Part shown: positions 43,238 through 51,927 of the stretch, piece by piece
Layout: every line of letters starts with the position of its first letter
How positions within the stretch are numbered: position 1 is the stretch's first letter
Assembly: GCF_028765545.1 (NCBI RefSeq)
Contig: NZ_JARACP010000008.1
Location: 177,880-241,879 of the forward strand
Source: Aliivibrio sp. S4MY1
GTDB taxonomy: Bacteria > Pseudomonadota > Gammaproteobacteria > Enterobacterales > Vibrionaceae
Length of the DNA: 64,000 nt
Direction of reading: 5' to 3'
Program-made: the position numbers and the translations under genes
Notes under the pieces: model-generated
What the model saw: the letters and a program-made list of their open reading frames with translations, nothing else
Told to the model about the DNA's origin: nothing
Databases searched by the model: none

Positions 43238-44080
43238 TTACCCAAATGGATACCAAAAGAGATTCGTTTCAACAACACGCTTGGTAATAGCTAAAATCAT
43301 AATAACTAGCAACCCACTAATCACGAGCTTATCAGCTCTTGTCATTGCCTTTTCACTAAACCATGTTCTGCTTTTTGCTCTCCCAAAACCTCTTAATACC
43401 ATAGCATTAGAAATTTCATCAGCTCTATCTAGGCTAGAAAAGATCAATGGCCCAAGTATTTTGGCAATATTACTAATACGAGTAAATACAGGTACGTTCT
43501 TCGACAAATCAACTCCGCGAGCTTGTTGTGCATGCATAATATTCACAAAATCACTTTTTACTTCAGGTAAATAACGTAATGTTAAGCTTACTGCATAAGC
43601 AATTTTATACGGTAAGCCAATACGATTTAAGCTTGCAGCAAATTCCGTCGGATGCGTTGTAAATACAAACACAAGAGCAATTGGGAACATACTAAAGTAT
43701 TTTAAAGTCACGGTTATTAAGTAAAATAAGGTCTCTTGTGTAATCGCATAACTACCAAAAATTGGCATTATCACGGTTGTTGAACCCAGCAGTTCATTGC
43801 CTTGATTGGGAGCAAGTAAAAACATAAACACCGCATTCATGCTTAGAACTGTCGCAGTGCCAATCAGCAATGGTTTATATGCTTTAAATGGCACTTTTGT
43901 CGCCCTTAGCAAATATAAACCAATCATGATCAGTGGAACAATGATCCGTAAATCAAATGTCGTCAAGACTACCGTTATCCATGTTATAAATAGAAGAAAC
44001 TTGGTTACGCCATTTAAACGGTGAAGCCAAGTATCTAAATCCACATAGTTAATACCAAAACTTTGTTTATCAGTGGACAT
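43238..44080 (-). CDS. ECF transporter transmembrane T component
   Basis: This 280-aa membrane protein of about five spans belongs to the EcfT/CbiQ family. The two Ala-Arg coupling motifs are visible (MHAQQARGVDLS and AMVLRGFGRAK), which touch the ATPase. It is the third gene of the operon; its start overlaps the end of the ATPase gene. The frame opens at 44095, but a GAGAG lies ahead of ATG 44080, which I choose. Confidence 0.88.
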   Translation of the reverse strand: MSTDKQSFGINYVDLDTWLHRLNGVTKFLLFITWITVVLTTFDLRIIVPLIMIGLYLLRATKVPFKAYKPLLIGTATVLSMNAVFMFLLAPNQGNELLGSTTVIMPIFGSYAITQETLFYLITVTLKYFSMFPIALVFVFTTHPTEFAASLNRIGLPYKIAYAVSLTLRYLPEVKSDFVNIMHAQQARGVDLSKNVPVFTRISNIAKILGPLIFSSLDRADEISNAMVLRGFGRAKSRTWFSEKAMTRADKLVISGLLVIMILAITKRVVETNLFWYPFG

Positions 44081-45779
44081 TCTTTTTACTCTCATGTTCT
44101 GCGGTTATGAACTGCTGTATAAAGCCTGTAATATTGGTAATACCTAGCTTCTCTGCTAGCTCATATAAGCTTGTTACGGTTAAATTTGCTTTATTTAACA
44201 ATTCCGGTTTACTAAAGATATGAGTTACTTTTTGATCAGCAATACATTTACTATCAGCAATTACAATAGCGCGAGTGGTATGTTCTAATACTAGGTGCAT
44301 ATCATGCGAAATAATAAGTACAGTTAAACCAAGTTCACGATTTAGCTGATTAATGAAGCTCAACATCGAGGTATAATTTTGATAATCTTGCCCAGCAGTT
44401 GGCTCATCAAGGATCAATAATTCAGGTTCAAGAACTAAAATTGATGCAATAGTGACTCGCTTCTTTTGCCCATAGCTCAATGCATCAATAGGCCAGTGAC
44501 GAAAACGGCTTAATCCGCATAAATCTAAGGCTCTAAGTACTTTATCTTCTGTTTCTTTTTCTGATAAACCACTATTCACTAAACCAAACGCAACTTCATC
44601 ATAAATCATATGGTGAGAAATCATATGGTTTGGGTTTTGTAGCACCACCCCCACTTTTTGTGAGCGCTCATAAATAGACAACTCGGCGAGATCTTGACCA
44701 TTTAATGCAATAGAACCTTGATCAGGGTGTAAAACGCCCATTACAAGTTTTGTTATTGTCGATTTACCAGATCCATTTTTGCCTAAAATAGAGACAAATT
44801 CGCCTTTATTCACCGTAAAAGAGACATCTTCTAGTGCATTGATCTTACCATCGTATGAATAGCTCAGGTTTTCAATAGACAAAAGCGTCTCTTCTCTTAC
44901 GTCTAAAGGTGTTGAAGGCTCATTATCTAAAAACCAAGAATCAACCGCTGGTTTAATTTGATTGTTAGGTATTGATGCTAGATGACTACAGTTTGCTAAT
45001 GAGCTAAGGTCAATACCACATCGTTTTAATAACGAAATATACAATGGCTCTCTAATACCGTGCTCTGCTAATAGCGAGGATCGAATTAACGCATCAGGCG
45101 TCATATCCGCAACTATCTCACCTTGATCCATTAAAATTATACGATCCACAGAACGATAAAGAACGTCTTCTAAACGGTGCTCAATAATAACAACCGTTTT
45201 ACCACTGTTTTTATGCAAATCATCAATAATGTCAATCGTTGCCTTGCCTGTTTTTGGGTCAAGACTTGCTAATGGTTCATCAAACAATAAAATATCAACA
45301 TCGTCTACCAGAATACCGCCAAGTGATACTCGCTGTTTCTGCCCGCCACTAAGGTCATAAGGCGATTTTTTCAATAGCTGTTCAAGGTCAACCATTTTAG
45401 CCGTATCACGAACAATCGGATACATTTTAGCTCTTGATACCATTTGATTTTCAAGAGCAAAAGCAATGTCCTCGCCAACCGTTAAGCCTACAAATTGGCT
45501 GTCAGTATCTTGTAAAACCGTACCTACATTTTCAGTATATTGTTCTATAGGCCATTCTGACACATTATGGTCATTAATATGAAGTTGCCCCTGGCTCTCA
45601 CCTTTAATGGTATGAGGAATAAGACCATTCAAACATTGGCCTAATGTTGACTTACCACTACCGCTTGGGCCGATAATTAAGATCTTTTCTCCTTGCTCTA
45701 TCCTTAGATTGATATTTTTAAGCGTCGGCTTATCCTGTGACGCATATCGAAAAGAGAAATTAGAAAAGGTTACGCTCAT
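44070..45779 (-). CDS. ECF transporter fused double ATPase
   Basis: The 569-aa cytoplasmic protein contains two ABC ATPase domains in one chain (YkoD type). The first has Walker A GPSGSGKST, signature LSGGQKQR and Walker B LLFDEP; the second has GKNGSGKST, a variant signature LSYGQKKR, and LLILDEP. The fused form replaces the separate EcfA and EcfA' subunits. It lies 3 bp after the S-component gene and overlaps ecfT, so the three form one operon. The altered second signature is normal in some members. Confidence 0.92.
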   Translation of the reverse strand: MSVTFSNFSFRYASQDKPTLKNINLRIEQGEKILIIGPSGSGKSTLGQCLNGLIPHTIKGESQGQLHINDHNVSEWPIEQYTENVGTVLQDTDSQFVGLTVGEDIAFALENQMVSRAKMYPIVRDTAKMVDLEQLLKKSPYDLSGGQKQRVSLGGILVDDVDILLFDEPLASLDPKTGKATIDIIDDLHKNSGKTVVIIEHRLEDVLYRSVDRIILMDQGEIVADMTPDALIRSSLLAEHGIREPLYISLLKRCGIDLSSLANCSHLASIPNNQIKPAVDSWFLDNEPSTPLDVREETLLSIENLSYSYDGKINALEDVSFTVNKGEFVSILGKNGSGKSTITKLVMGVLHPDQGSIALNGQDLAELSIYERSQKVGVVLQNPNHMISHHMIYDEVAFGLVNSGLSEKETEDKVLRALDLCGLSRFRHWPIDALSYGQKKRVTIASILVLEPELLILDEPTAGQDYQNYTSMLSFINQLNRELGLTVLIISHDMHLVLEHTTRAIVIADSKCIADQKVTHIFSKPELLNKANLTVTSLYELAEKLGITNITGFIQQFITAEHESKKNVH

Positions 45780-45782
45780 TTA

Positions 45783-46334
45783 TTATGGCGCCTCTGTTAG
45801 GTTTGTGCTTTGCTGCTTACGTTTTGCTAGGTTAGTCAAAATAAAGTAACCCACGATCGCAATAAGCACCGTATTACCTGCTGCAATAATGCAAAGCTGC
45901 ATAAATACTTTTGTGAATGGTTCTGCATATAAAATAGTGTCTAAGAAAGCAGAAGTACCGTAACCAATTACATTGCCTGCAAAGGCCAATACAACGAAAA
46001 TGAAAAAGTCTTTTTTATCAAAAAGTCCCGATTCAATACGTTTTTTTGTAATGATAGGAAATAAACCAATAACCAAGCCAACAATGCCAGAGCCAAGTAC
46101 CCACGTAAGCCAAACTCCCCAACCTGCAAACAAATCTGTTACCCAGTGGCCAATAAAACCAACTAAGAAGCCTACGATCGGTCCATAAAGTACCGAGAAT
46201 AATGCAAGCACAGCCATGGCTGGTTTTAATGTTGTATTCGCAAATACAGGAATACCAAACATTGGTAAGCCACCAATACCATACAGAGCAGCACCGATAG
46301 CAATAACAACAACAGTTTTAGCAGAAAGGTTCAT
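45783..46334 (-). CDS. ECF transporter substrate-binding S component (UPF0397 type)
   Basis: This 183-aa, about six-span membrane protein matches the UPF0397 family ([40 protein letters not shown]). S components bind vitamins or similar small molecules; databases label this group as riboflavin-type by similarity, but the substrate is not settled. The MetJ boxes upstream suggest a methionine-related compound. The frame opens at 46382; ATG 46334 with AAGGCAAAGATT ahead is the likely start. It heads the ECF operon. Confidence 0.85.
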   Translation of the reverse strand: MNLSAKTVVVIAIGAALYGIGGLPMFGIPVFANTTLKPAMAVLALFSVLYGPIVGFLVGFIGHWVTDLFAGWGVWLTWVLGSGIVGLVIGLFPIITKKRIESGLFDKKDFFIFVVLAFAGNVIGYGTSAFLDTILYAEPFTKVFMQLCIIAAGNTVLIAIVGYFILTNLAKRKQQSTNLTEAP

Positions 46335-46380
46335 AATCTTTGCCTTGAAGCATAAATGAGATAAATAAGTAGAAAGGCGC

Positions 46381-46386
46381 ATTATA
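46381..46386 (-). promoter_or_regulatory. -10 element of the ECF operon
   Basis: The minus strand reads TATAAT, with a weak TTTCCA 17 bp upstream. The MetJ boxes lie just upstream of this -35. A second promoter inside the MetJ region is possible. Confidence 0.5.
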
Positions 46387-46412
46387 CAGTAACTTGCGCG
46401 GTTTGGAAATAT

Positions 46413-46436
46413 TTACATCTAGACGTCTACACGTTT
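46413..46436. promoter_or_regulatory. MetJ operator (three met boxes) upstream of the ECF operon
   Basis: Three contiguous octamers read TTACATCT, AGACGTCT and ACACGTTT. Against the met-box consensus AGACGTCT they match 5, 8 and 6 of 8 positions. MetJ binds two or more adjacent boxes when S-adenosylmethionine is plentiful. Direct repression of the ECF operon is inferred. Confidence 0.7.
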
Positions 46437-46502
46437 TTTAAGGCACTAATTACTCAGTTTGATATAAATTCGGATAGCCGTTTTGATTTAATAAAAAAGA
46501 AA

Positions 46503-46530
46503 AAAGGCTCATCATTTCTGATGAGCCTTT
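46503..46530 (-). terminator. Terminator of the tRNA operon
   Basis: A 12-bp stem (AAAGGCTCATCA / TGATGAGCCTTT) with a 4-base loop; on the minus strand it runs into TTTTTT. It follows the last tRNA of the cluster. Confidence 0.88.
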
Positions 46531-46538
46531 CTAATTGA

Positions 46539-46625
46539 TGGTGCCCCGGGCCGGACTTGAACCGGCACAGCGCGAACGCCGAGGGATTTTAAATCCCTTG
46601 TGTCTACCAATTCCACCACCAGGGC
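46539..46625 (-). tRNA. tRNA-Leu (UAA), copy 1
   Basis: The 87-nt gene on the minus strand has acceptor GCCCTGG / CCGGGGC, a long variable arm, and an anticodon loop TTTAAAA giving UAA. The CCA is encoded. It is the last gene of the five-tRNA cluster and identical by eye to the copy at 46877-46963. Confidence 0.95.
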
Positions 46626-46726
46626 ACGCAATTTCTTGCGATGCTTCTAACCATGACTCTAATTAAAGAGAGGTGACACCATCTTCATTACCGCTACTGC
46701 CGTAATGTTTAATTTTATTGAGTAAG

Positions 46727-46800
46727 TGGAGGCGCCTCCCGGAGTCGAACCGAGGTCCACGGATTTGCAATCCGCTGCATAGCCACTCTGCCAAGGCGCC
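46727..46800 (-). tRNA. tRNA-Cys (GCA), copy 1
   Basis: The 74-nt gene has acceptor GGCGCCT / AGGCGCC and anticodon loop TTGCAAA giving GCA, with encoded CCA. It is identical by eye to the copy at 47158-47231. Confidence 0.95.
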
Positions 46801-46876
46801 ATTTTTACTTACGCTGTTACTTTTGTGTTATTAAATAACACGTTATATTAAAATTTACATTCCAATATAAAATAGA

Positions 46877-46963
46877 TGGTGCCCCGGGCCGGACTTGAAC
46901 CGGCACAGCGCGAACGCCGAGGGATTTTAAATCCCTTGTGTCTACCAATTCCACCACCAGGGC
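46877..46963 (-). tRNA. tRNA-Leu (UAA), copy 2
   Basis: Same sequence and fold as the copy at 46539-46625. The flanking spacer downstream (CGCAATT...GCGATGCT, CTAACCA) is also similar, so the Cys-Leu unit was duplicated with its spacer. Confidence 0.95.
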
Positions 46964-47070
46964 ACGCAATTCTTTATTGCGATGCTCCTAACCAATGTGT
47001 TCTAAAAAGAACGGTTAGACACCATCTTTTAAAACAGTCAATTAATACCTTGACTATTTTTTACAAAATC

Positions 47071-47146
47071 TGGAGCGACACACGAGGTTCGAACTCGTGA
47101 CCTCAACCTTGGCAAGGTTGCGCTCTACCAGCTGAGCTAGTGTCGC
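47071..47146 (-). tRNA. tRNA-Gly (GCC)
   Basis: The 76-nt gene has acceptor GCGACAC / GTGTCGC, anticodon loop TTGCCAA giving GCC, and encoded CCA. The order Cys-Gly-Leu in this operon resembles the glyW-cysT-leuZ group of enterics. Confidence 0.95.
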
Positions 47147-47157
47147 ATTATAAAGAA

Positions 47158-47231
47158 TGGAGGCGCCTCCCGGAGTCGAACCGAGGTCCACGGATTTGCA
47201 ATCCGCTGCATAGCCACTCTGCCAAGGCGCC
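47158..47231 (-). tRNA. tRNA-Cys (GCA), copy 2
   Basis: Same sequence as the copy at 46727-46800. It is the promoter-proximal gene of the cluster, 11 bp ahead of tRNA-Gly. Confidence 0.95.
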
Positions 47232-47248
47232 ATCTCTTTACGGGGCTT

Positions 47249-47276
47249 AATGTAACTTATTTAAAAAAAGAGTCAA
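47249..47276 (-). promoter_or_regulatory. Promoter of the tRNA operon
   Basis: On the minus strand TTGACT (47276-47271) and TACATT (47254-47249) are 16 bp apart, followed by a GC-rich discriminator (GCCCCG), as in stringently controlled stable-RNA promoters. The first tRNA begins 18 bp further on. Confidence 0.7.
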
Positions 47277-47358
47277 ACAAAAATTTTAATTTAACTCTCT
47301 GTTTGTAGACTTTATCGCCAAAACGTTGATAAATTAGCTAACACGTTGAAAAAACAAC

Positions 47359-48303
47359 CTATTTGGCTCGCCATACTTTAATTTCTGATTGCCCTTTACC
47401 TTTCGGTTTGCGATCAGTATTACGGCTTGAGCTAGATTTACCAAAACGCTCTTCTTTGGTTTTTTCACGGCGTTTTTCATTAAACGTATTATTTGAGTGA
47501 TGATTACGACCTGAACTGGCCTTTTTTAAGACTCTAATCTTTCCATCAACTTCTTTGACTTTACGAGAGGCTTCTTCTGTTTTACTTGATTCGCCTATCA
47601 TACTATTAATCTCGTTCATTTCAGAAGTCGTTAAATAACGCCATTCTCCAGAAGCTAACTTACCGAGATCAATATTCATTATACGCACACGTTTTAGTTT
47701 AAATACTTCATAATCTAAATATTCACACATACGACGAATTTGGCGATTTAGCCCTTGAGTTAACGTAATTCGAAATACAAATCGCGATTCTTGTTTAATC
47801 TTACAAGGTAAAGTAACCGTATCTAAAATAGGTACGCCAGCTGCCATTTTCTGTAAGAATTCCTCAGTAATAGGCTTATCAACACGTACTACATATTCTT
47901 TTTCATGAGCATTACCTGCACGTAAGATCTTATTTACAATATCGCCATCGCTGGTTAAAAAGATCAAACCATCTGACGGCTTATCCAAACGTCCAATTGG
48001 GAAGATACGTTGTTCATGATTAATGAAATCAACGATATTTCCTTCCACATGACGTTCAGTTGTACAAGTAATACCTACGGGTTTATTAAACGCAATATAG
48101 ATACGCTCTTGTTTCGCTTTTAGCGGTTTACCATCAACTAAAACTTCATCACCTTCAGCGACTTTTGTCCCCATTTCAGGAACCTTGCCATTAATAGTAA
48201 TACGTTCTTGATCAATAAGCTTATCGGCTTCTCTGCGCGAGCAGTAACCAGTATCACTGATGAATTTATTTAAGCGAGTTAATTTAGGTTCTGGTGATGT
48301 CAT
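47359..48303 (-). CDS. rluF: 23S rRNA pseudouridine(2604) synthase
   Basis: The 314-aa enzyme converts a uridine in 23S rRNA (position 2604 in E. coli) to pseudouridine. It has an S4 RNA-binding domain (about 7-60, [21 protein letters not shown]) and the catalytic motif with the nucleophilic Asp, [18 protein letters not shown], which has the RluF form. After about 235 a Lys/Arg/Ser-rich tail follows, as in many vibrio homologues. The frame opens at 48327; GAGG seven bases before ATG 48303 fixes the start. Confidence 0.93.
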   Translation of the reverse strand: MTSPEPKLTRLNKFISDTGYCSRREADKLIDQERITINGKVPEMGTKVAEGDEVLVDGKPLKAKQERIYIAFNKPVGITCTTERHVEGNIVDFINHEQRIFPIGRLDKPSDGLIFLTSDGDIVNKILRAGNAHEKEYVVRVDKPITEEFLQKMAAGVPILDTVTLPCKIKQESRFVFRITLTQGLNRQIRRMCEYLDYEVFKLKRVRIMNIDLGKLASGEWRYLTTSEMNEINSMIGESSKTEEASRKVKEVDGKIRVLKKASSGRNHHSNNTFNEKRREKTKEERFGKSSSSRNTDRKPKGKGQSEIKVWRAK

Positions 48304-48364
48304 GATGTACCTCAAAAAAGTGAACAAGCGCAGTTTATCAGAAACGGATAAATATCCAATAAAA

Positions 48365-48394
48365 AAGCACCCTCAGCGATTACCTTGGGTGCTT
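48365..48394 (-). terminator. Terminator of the coiled-coil lipoprotein gene
   Basis: Arms AAGCACCC and GGGTGCTT enclose a 14-base loop; on the minus strand the stem ends in TTTTTT. Confidence 0.75.
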
Positions 48395-48421
48395 ATATCA
48401 ACAAAATCAAAAGTGTTAATA

Positions 48422-49867
48422 TTATTTGATCTCTGTTTCTACCTTAATTTCTTCTGCCGGTGCAGACACTGTTGTACTCTCAACTGGTATTGACTCAGCG
48501 TCAACATTTACAGCATCAGTTGATGATACTTCTGCTTCAACAGTTTCAGCTACCACTTCTTTACTCTCTTGAGTTTCAGCCTCTTTAGTATTAGTTGGTT
48601 CAGCAATCGCTGCCGTATCTTCTACTGTGGTCGGCTCTTCAGAAGAAGATAATGATTCTTCTGCTGCTTTTTCCGCTACTTCCTTTTCTTTATAAGAGGC
48701 AATAACTGAATTTAAGTTGTTAATTAGATTATCATTACGCTCTAATTGTTGAGTTAATACAAGCACTTGCTTTTGAACATCAGCACGGTCATTAGTTTGC
48801 TTCTCAACGGTAACTTCTAAAGTCTTAATTTGAACATTTAGATCTTTAATTTTTGCTTCCAGATCAGCGGTATTATTTTTTTCATGCATTTGTTGCACAT
48901 CAGCCAGAATGGATTCTGTTTGAATTCTCAATGGTTGATTACGGTAATCATCACCGTTAATCGCTTGAGATACAGAAAGTAATTTATTCTCAAACTCTAA
49001 AACGGTTTGCTCAAATTGGCCATTTTTAACTGCTTTCAATAACTTAACTTCAGCTGCCATATTTTTTAAATGATCAATCTGAAAACGTGTTTTAGCAACT
49101 ACATCAGCAACCAGTGCCTGATCACGATTGTTCGCTTGAACCGCTTTTTTTGTTTTGTCTAATTCTGCTTTTGTTTGCCCATAGCTAATGGGTGCAATGG
49201 CTTTAAAACCTTTACTTGATAATATTGAAAACTCTTTTTCTAATGGCTCAACATGAATTTTCAGTGTCGTTTTGATTTCCGTTACTTTAGCTTTAGTCAG
49301 GAAAGAAGCCTGTTCTGTTTGTGCTTCAGCAATATCATCTTCGATAACCGTAACAAATAAAGCTTTGTATTGGTTATTTAGGTTAGCAAACTCCTGAGAG
49401 TAATAGCGTTGCACATCAATTGAATTGATATAAGCCATCTGTGCTATTGCATCAGATAGCACGATATCTGCATTTTCTTTGTAGCTTTTTAGTTTATTAA
49501 ATTGTGCATTCGCATTTGTCACTAACGACATATATTTAGCCGCATAAGAACCAGAAGAGAACATTGAGTACTCTTCATTAATTAAACCTGGCTCTTTTTC
49601 AATTTCTAAGAAGATCTCTTTCGCTTCTAGCCACTCATCCATCATAGAGGCATAAGTAGACTCTGAATAAATTTGGAATTCAGAGACTGAATCAAACGTC
49701 GTTTTATCCACTGAATATTGCTTCTGAAGTGCATCAAATGTTGCTATTGATGGCATATTTACATTCTGTTCTACCGAGGCTGCAGAAGTTTCTCCACCAG
49801 TACTTTGACAACCCACCACACCAACTAATGCTGAGGCAATCACTGCCACTTTGAAATATTGTTTCAT
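48422..49867 (-). CDS. Coiled-coil lipoprotein of unknown function
   Basis: The 481-aa protein has a lipoprotein signal with lipobox VGC (KVAVIASALVGVVGCQST, Cys near residue 20). A long helical region, probably coiled coil (about 50-400), follows with heptad-like stretches such as NTADLEAKIKDLNVQIKTL. The last 80 residues are Glu/Val/Thr-rich and probably disordered. It may act as an envelope spacer or scaffold. No family is recognised. ATG 49867 is chosen over the upstream frame opening at 49912 because the signal begins there. Confidence 0.78.
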   Translation of the reverse strand: MKQYFKVAVIASALVGVVGCQSTGGETSAASVEQNVNMPSIATFDALQKQYSVDKTTFDSVSEFQIYSESTYASMMDEWLEAKEIFLEIEKEPGLINEEYSMFSSGSYAAKYMSLVTNANAQFNKLKSYKENADIVLSDAIAQMAYINSIDVQRYYSQEFANLNNQYKALFVTVIEDDIAEAQTEQASFLTKAKVTEIKTTLKIHVEPLEKEFSILSSKGFKAIAPISYGQTKAELDKTKKAVQANNRDQALVADVVAKTRFQIDHLKNMAAEVKLLKAVKNGQFEQTVLEFENKLLSVSQAINGDDYRNQPLRIQTESILADVQQMHEKNNTADLEAKIKDLNVQIKTLEVTVEKQTNDRADVQKQVLVLTQQLERNDNLINNLNSVIASYKEKEVAEKAAEESLSSSEEPTTVEDTAAIAEPTNTKEAETQESKEVVAETVEAEVSSTDAVNVDAESIPVESTTVSAPAEEIKVETEIK

Positions 49868-50015
49868 CCTAAACCTATTAATAATTATGTTTGAATAGAC
49901 AAGCGCAAGCACTCTAAGCTTATTTTATTATAAAAAGCACTTTTAATCAGCTTTTCTTATAGATGAGTCACTAATAATATTGACAACCAATATAGGCAAC
50001 TAAGATAGGCAACAA

Positions 50016-50044
50016 AAAAGCCACTCAAATCCTGAGTGGCTTTT
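50016..50044 (-). terminator. Terminator of torR
   Basis: A 12-bp stem (AAAAGCCACTCA / TGAGTGGCTTTT) with a 5-base loop; the minus strand continues in T residues. Confidence 0.88.
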
Positions 50045-50071
50045 AATAAAATAAAAATAACTTAGGAGAAA

Positions 50072-50770
50072 TTAATCCCCTGCGAACATGTACCCTTCGC
50101 CATGAACAGTAACAAAAATTTGTGGATTTTTAGGGTCCATTTCCATTTTCGCACGCATTCTACGAATCAATACATCAATGGTTCTGTCATTTGGCGCATC
50201 TACTCGATGACTGATCATATTCAAGATACGCTCACGTGATAGAACCGTATTAGGATATGACGACAGCGCAACTAACAACTCATATTCTGCTTTTGTTAAT
50301 TTTACTGGTTCACCATTATTTGATAATGCTCGACGTTGAATATCAAATGTCCACTCGCCAAAACGAACTACATTTGATTCATCTAACTCTGCCGGTTCAT
50401 TAGCTAATGACATACGCCAAAATAAGTTTTTAACTCGAACTAAAAGTTCACGTAGCTCAACAGGTTTCGTAACGTAATCATCCGCACCCATTTCCAAGCC
50501 TACGATTCGATCAATACTATCAGTTCGTCCTGTAACAAGAATAATACCAATATTAGATTGGCTACGCAGTTCGCGTGCCAACAATAAACCATCCTCTCCT
50601 GGTAGGTTTATATCAAGCATAATTAAATCAACTTTTTGTTCAGCCAAAATAGTTCGCATTTCTGCACCTGTTTCAGCCTCGCTCACTTGATATCCCTCGG
50701 CTTCAAAATAGCCTACAAGTTTAGAGCGAGTTACCACTTCGTCTTCAACAACTAAAATGTGATAGCTCAT
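50072..50770 (-). CDS. torR: OmpR-family response regulator TorR
   Basis: This 232-aa regulator has a receiver domain (about 1-120) with VEDE, phospho-acceptor Asp in LIMLDINLPGEDG, and TGRTDSIDRIVGLEMGADDYVTKP. An OmpR-type winged helix follows (about 135-230). The receiver is closer to E. coli TorR than to ArcA, for example the GIILVTGR and VRVKNLFWR stretches. TorR activates trimethylamine N-oxide respiration genes with sensor TorS. Neither torS, torT nor torA lies in the window; only torD, divergent, does. Confidence 0.9.
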   Translation of the reverse strand: MSYHILVVEDEVVTRSKLVGYFEAEGYQVSEAETGAEMRTILAEQKVDLIMLDINLPGEDGLLLARELRSQSNIGIILVTGRTDSIDRIVGLEMGADDYVTKPVELRELLVRVKNLFWRMSLANEPAELDESNVVRFGEWTFDIQRRALSNNGEPVKLTKAEYELLVALSSYPNTVLSRERILNMISHRVDAPNDRTIDVLIRRMRAKMEMDPKNPQIFVTVHGEGYMFAGD

Positions 50771-50813
50771 AATTTTCTCTTTTTATGGTTATTTGGATGG
50801 TTCTTATCTTATT

Positions 50814-50827
50814 CTATTCATATTTTG
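50814..50827 (+). promoter_or_regulatory. Possible Tor box between torR and torD
   Basis: CTATTCATATTTTG matches 11 of 14 positions of the Tor box CTGTTCATATTTAT. It lies 44 bp ahead of the torR start, where it could serve autoregulation and torD. Confidence 0.45.
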
Positions 50828-51005
50828 TAATAATGCCAATTTTCAGTTGATATATCTGTAATTTGTTTGATTCAAAACAAATCTTAACCAAAATCCGGCT
50901 TTAATCTTTACATATATATTTATACACGCTGTTAATGATAGGTGCTATTCCTTTTCACACTTATCCAGTACAATTCCTATATAAATTTTTTGGAGTGACT
51001 AATAC

Positions 51006-51653
51006 ATGAACGAATTGACTGCATTTAACGAACAACGCGCTGAAATTTACTGGTGGTTATCAAGTTTATTAACAAGCGAATTAACCGCAGAACAATTAGA
51101 AGAATACAATAGTTTTGAAGTTCGTACATTTTTATCAAACTTAGCTGAAACCGCAGAATTATCTAGCTCAGTGAGCGCTCTAATTGAAAAGTTAAATCAA
51201 TTACAAAAACGTGAAGACGCTCAACTTGAACTTTCTGCTGACTTTTGCCAAGCTTTTTTAGGTTCAGATAAAAGCAGTGCTCTACCTTATGCATCACTAT
51301 ACCTTGATAAATCAGGTCTTTTGAATGCAAAACCAGCACAAGAAATGCGTGCACTATTAGAGAAATATAACATAGCACAAAAAGCTGAATTTAATGAGCC
51401 AGCCGATCACATTGCCATTGAACTTGATTTTCTTGGTAATTTAATCGTAATGACAAACCAACAAGCTTCTGAAGAAGAATTTGAAGCTTACATGGACGCT
51501 CAATTAAACTTCATTAATGAGCAACTCTTGTCATGGACACCACGCTTTAGTCAAATCTGCCAAGAGCGTGATGGCTTCGGCTTCTACGCAGCTGTTACAC
51601 ATTTATTAGTGACTTTCTTACAGTTAGATGCAGCATTCCTTACTGGTGAGTAA
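51006..51653 (+). CDS. torD: TorD, chaperone for TMAO reductase maturation
   Basis: This 215-aa all-helical cytoplasmic protein belongs to the TorD/DmsD family ([21 protein letters not shown] at the start, and the [17 protein letters not shown] segment, a family signature). TorD binds the TorA signal and helps insert the molybdenum cofactor. It stands alone opposite torR, without torC or torA, so it serves a reductase encoded elsewhere. Confidence 0.93.
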   Translation: MNELTAFNEQRAEIYWWLSSLLTSELTAEQLEEYNSFEVRTFLSNLAETAELSSSVSALIEKLNQLQKREDAQLELSADFCQAFLGSDKSSALPYASLYLDKSGLLNAKPAQEMRALLEKYNIAQKAEFNEPADHIAIELDFLGNLIVMTNQQASEEEFEAYMDAQLNFINEQLLSWTPRFSQICQERDGFGFYAAVTHLLVTFLQLDAAFLTGE

Positions 51654-51691
51654 TTGAGTCACTCATTTTGATGATATAAATTAACAAGTAC

Positions 51692-51705
51692 GTGATGTAA
51701 ATCAG
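51692..51705. promoter_or_regulatory. FNR/CRP-like site between torD and purR
   Basis: GTGATGTAAATCAG resembles the FNR site of nrfA with changed ends. It could act on purR-side transcription or be a leftover; confidence is low. Confidence 0.35.
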
Positions 51706-51756
51706 ATTACAACTAGAATTTATGAAATCAATAATTGTTTGCACTATACTTTACCT

Positions 51757-51783
51757 ATAATATGTGTACGCAAACGATAAAAT
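51757..51783 (+). promoter_or_regulatory. -10 box and PurR-type operator upstream of purR
   Basis: TATAAT (51757-51762) is followed by ACGCAAACGATAAAAT (51768-51783). The first half is a perfect match to the PUR box ACGCAAACGTTTGCGT and the second half is poor. The box would overlap the transcription start, as expected for autorepression by PurR. Confidence 0.55.
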
Positions 51784-51797
51784 TAAAACATTAAATA

Positions 51798-51820
51798 AAA
51801 GCCGCATTTTTAGCGGTTTT
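51798..51820 (+). terminator. Terminator-like stem-loop in the purR leader
   Basis: AAAGCCGC / GCGGTTTT around a 7-base loop, followed by a T run. It lies after the candidate promoter and about 110 bp before purR, so it either attenuates purR or ends a roughly 50-nt transcript or torD readthrough. Confidence 0.7.
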
Positions 51821-51927
51821 TTTCATTTATCAGGGCCTATTTATCTTCCATCAGTTCTTTAAAAGAGCAACACCTATTTTGTTGGAACATAAATAGCCCC
51901 TTATTTTTACTATATTAAGGCTTAAAT

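Noticed and set aside
46876..47100. 74-aa plus-strand ORF
   Set aside because: It lies across the antisense strand of tRNA-Leu and tRNA-Gly; the apparent protein is a translation of tRNA sequence.
50072..50770. ArcA instead of TorR
   Set aside because: The receiver has TorR-specific stretches (GIILVTGR, VRVKNLFWR), and torD is divergent from it.
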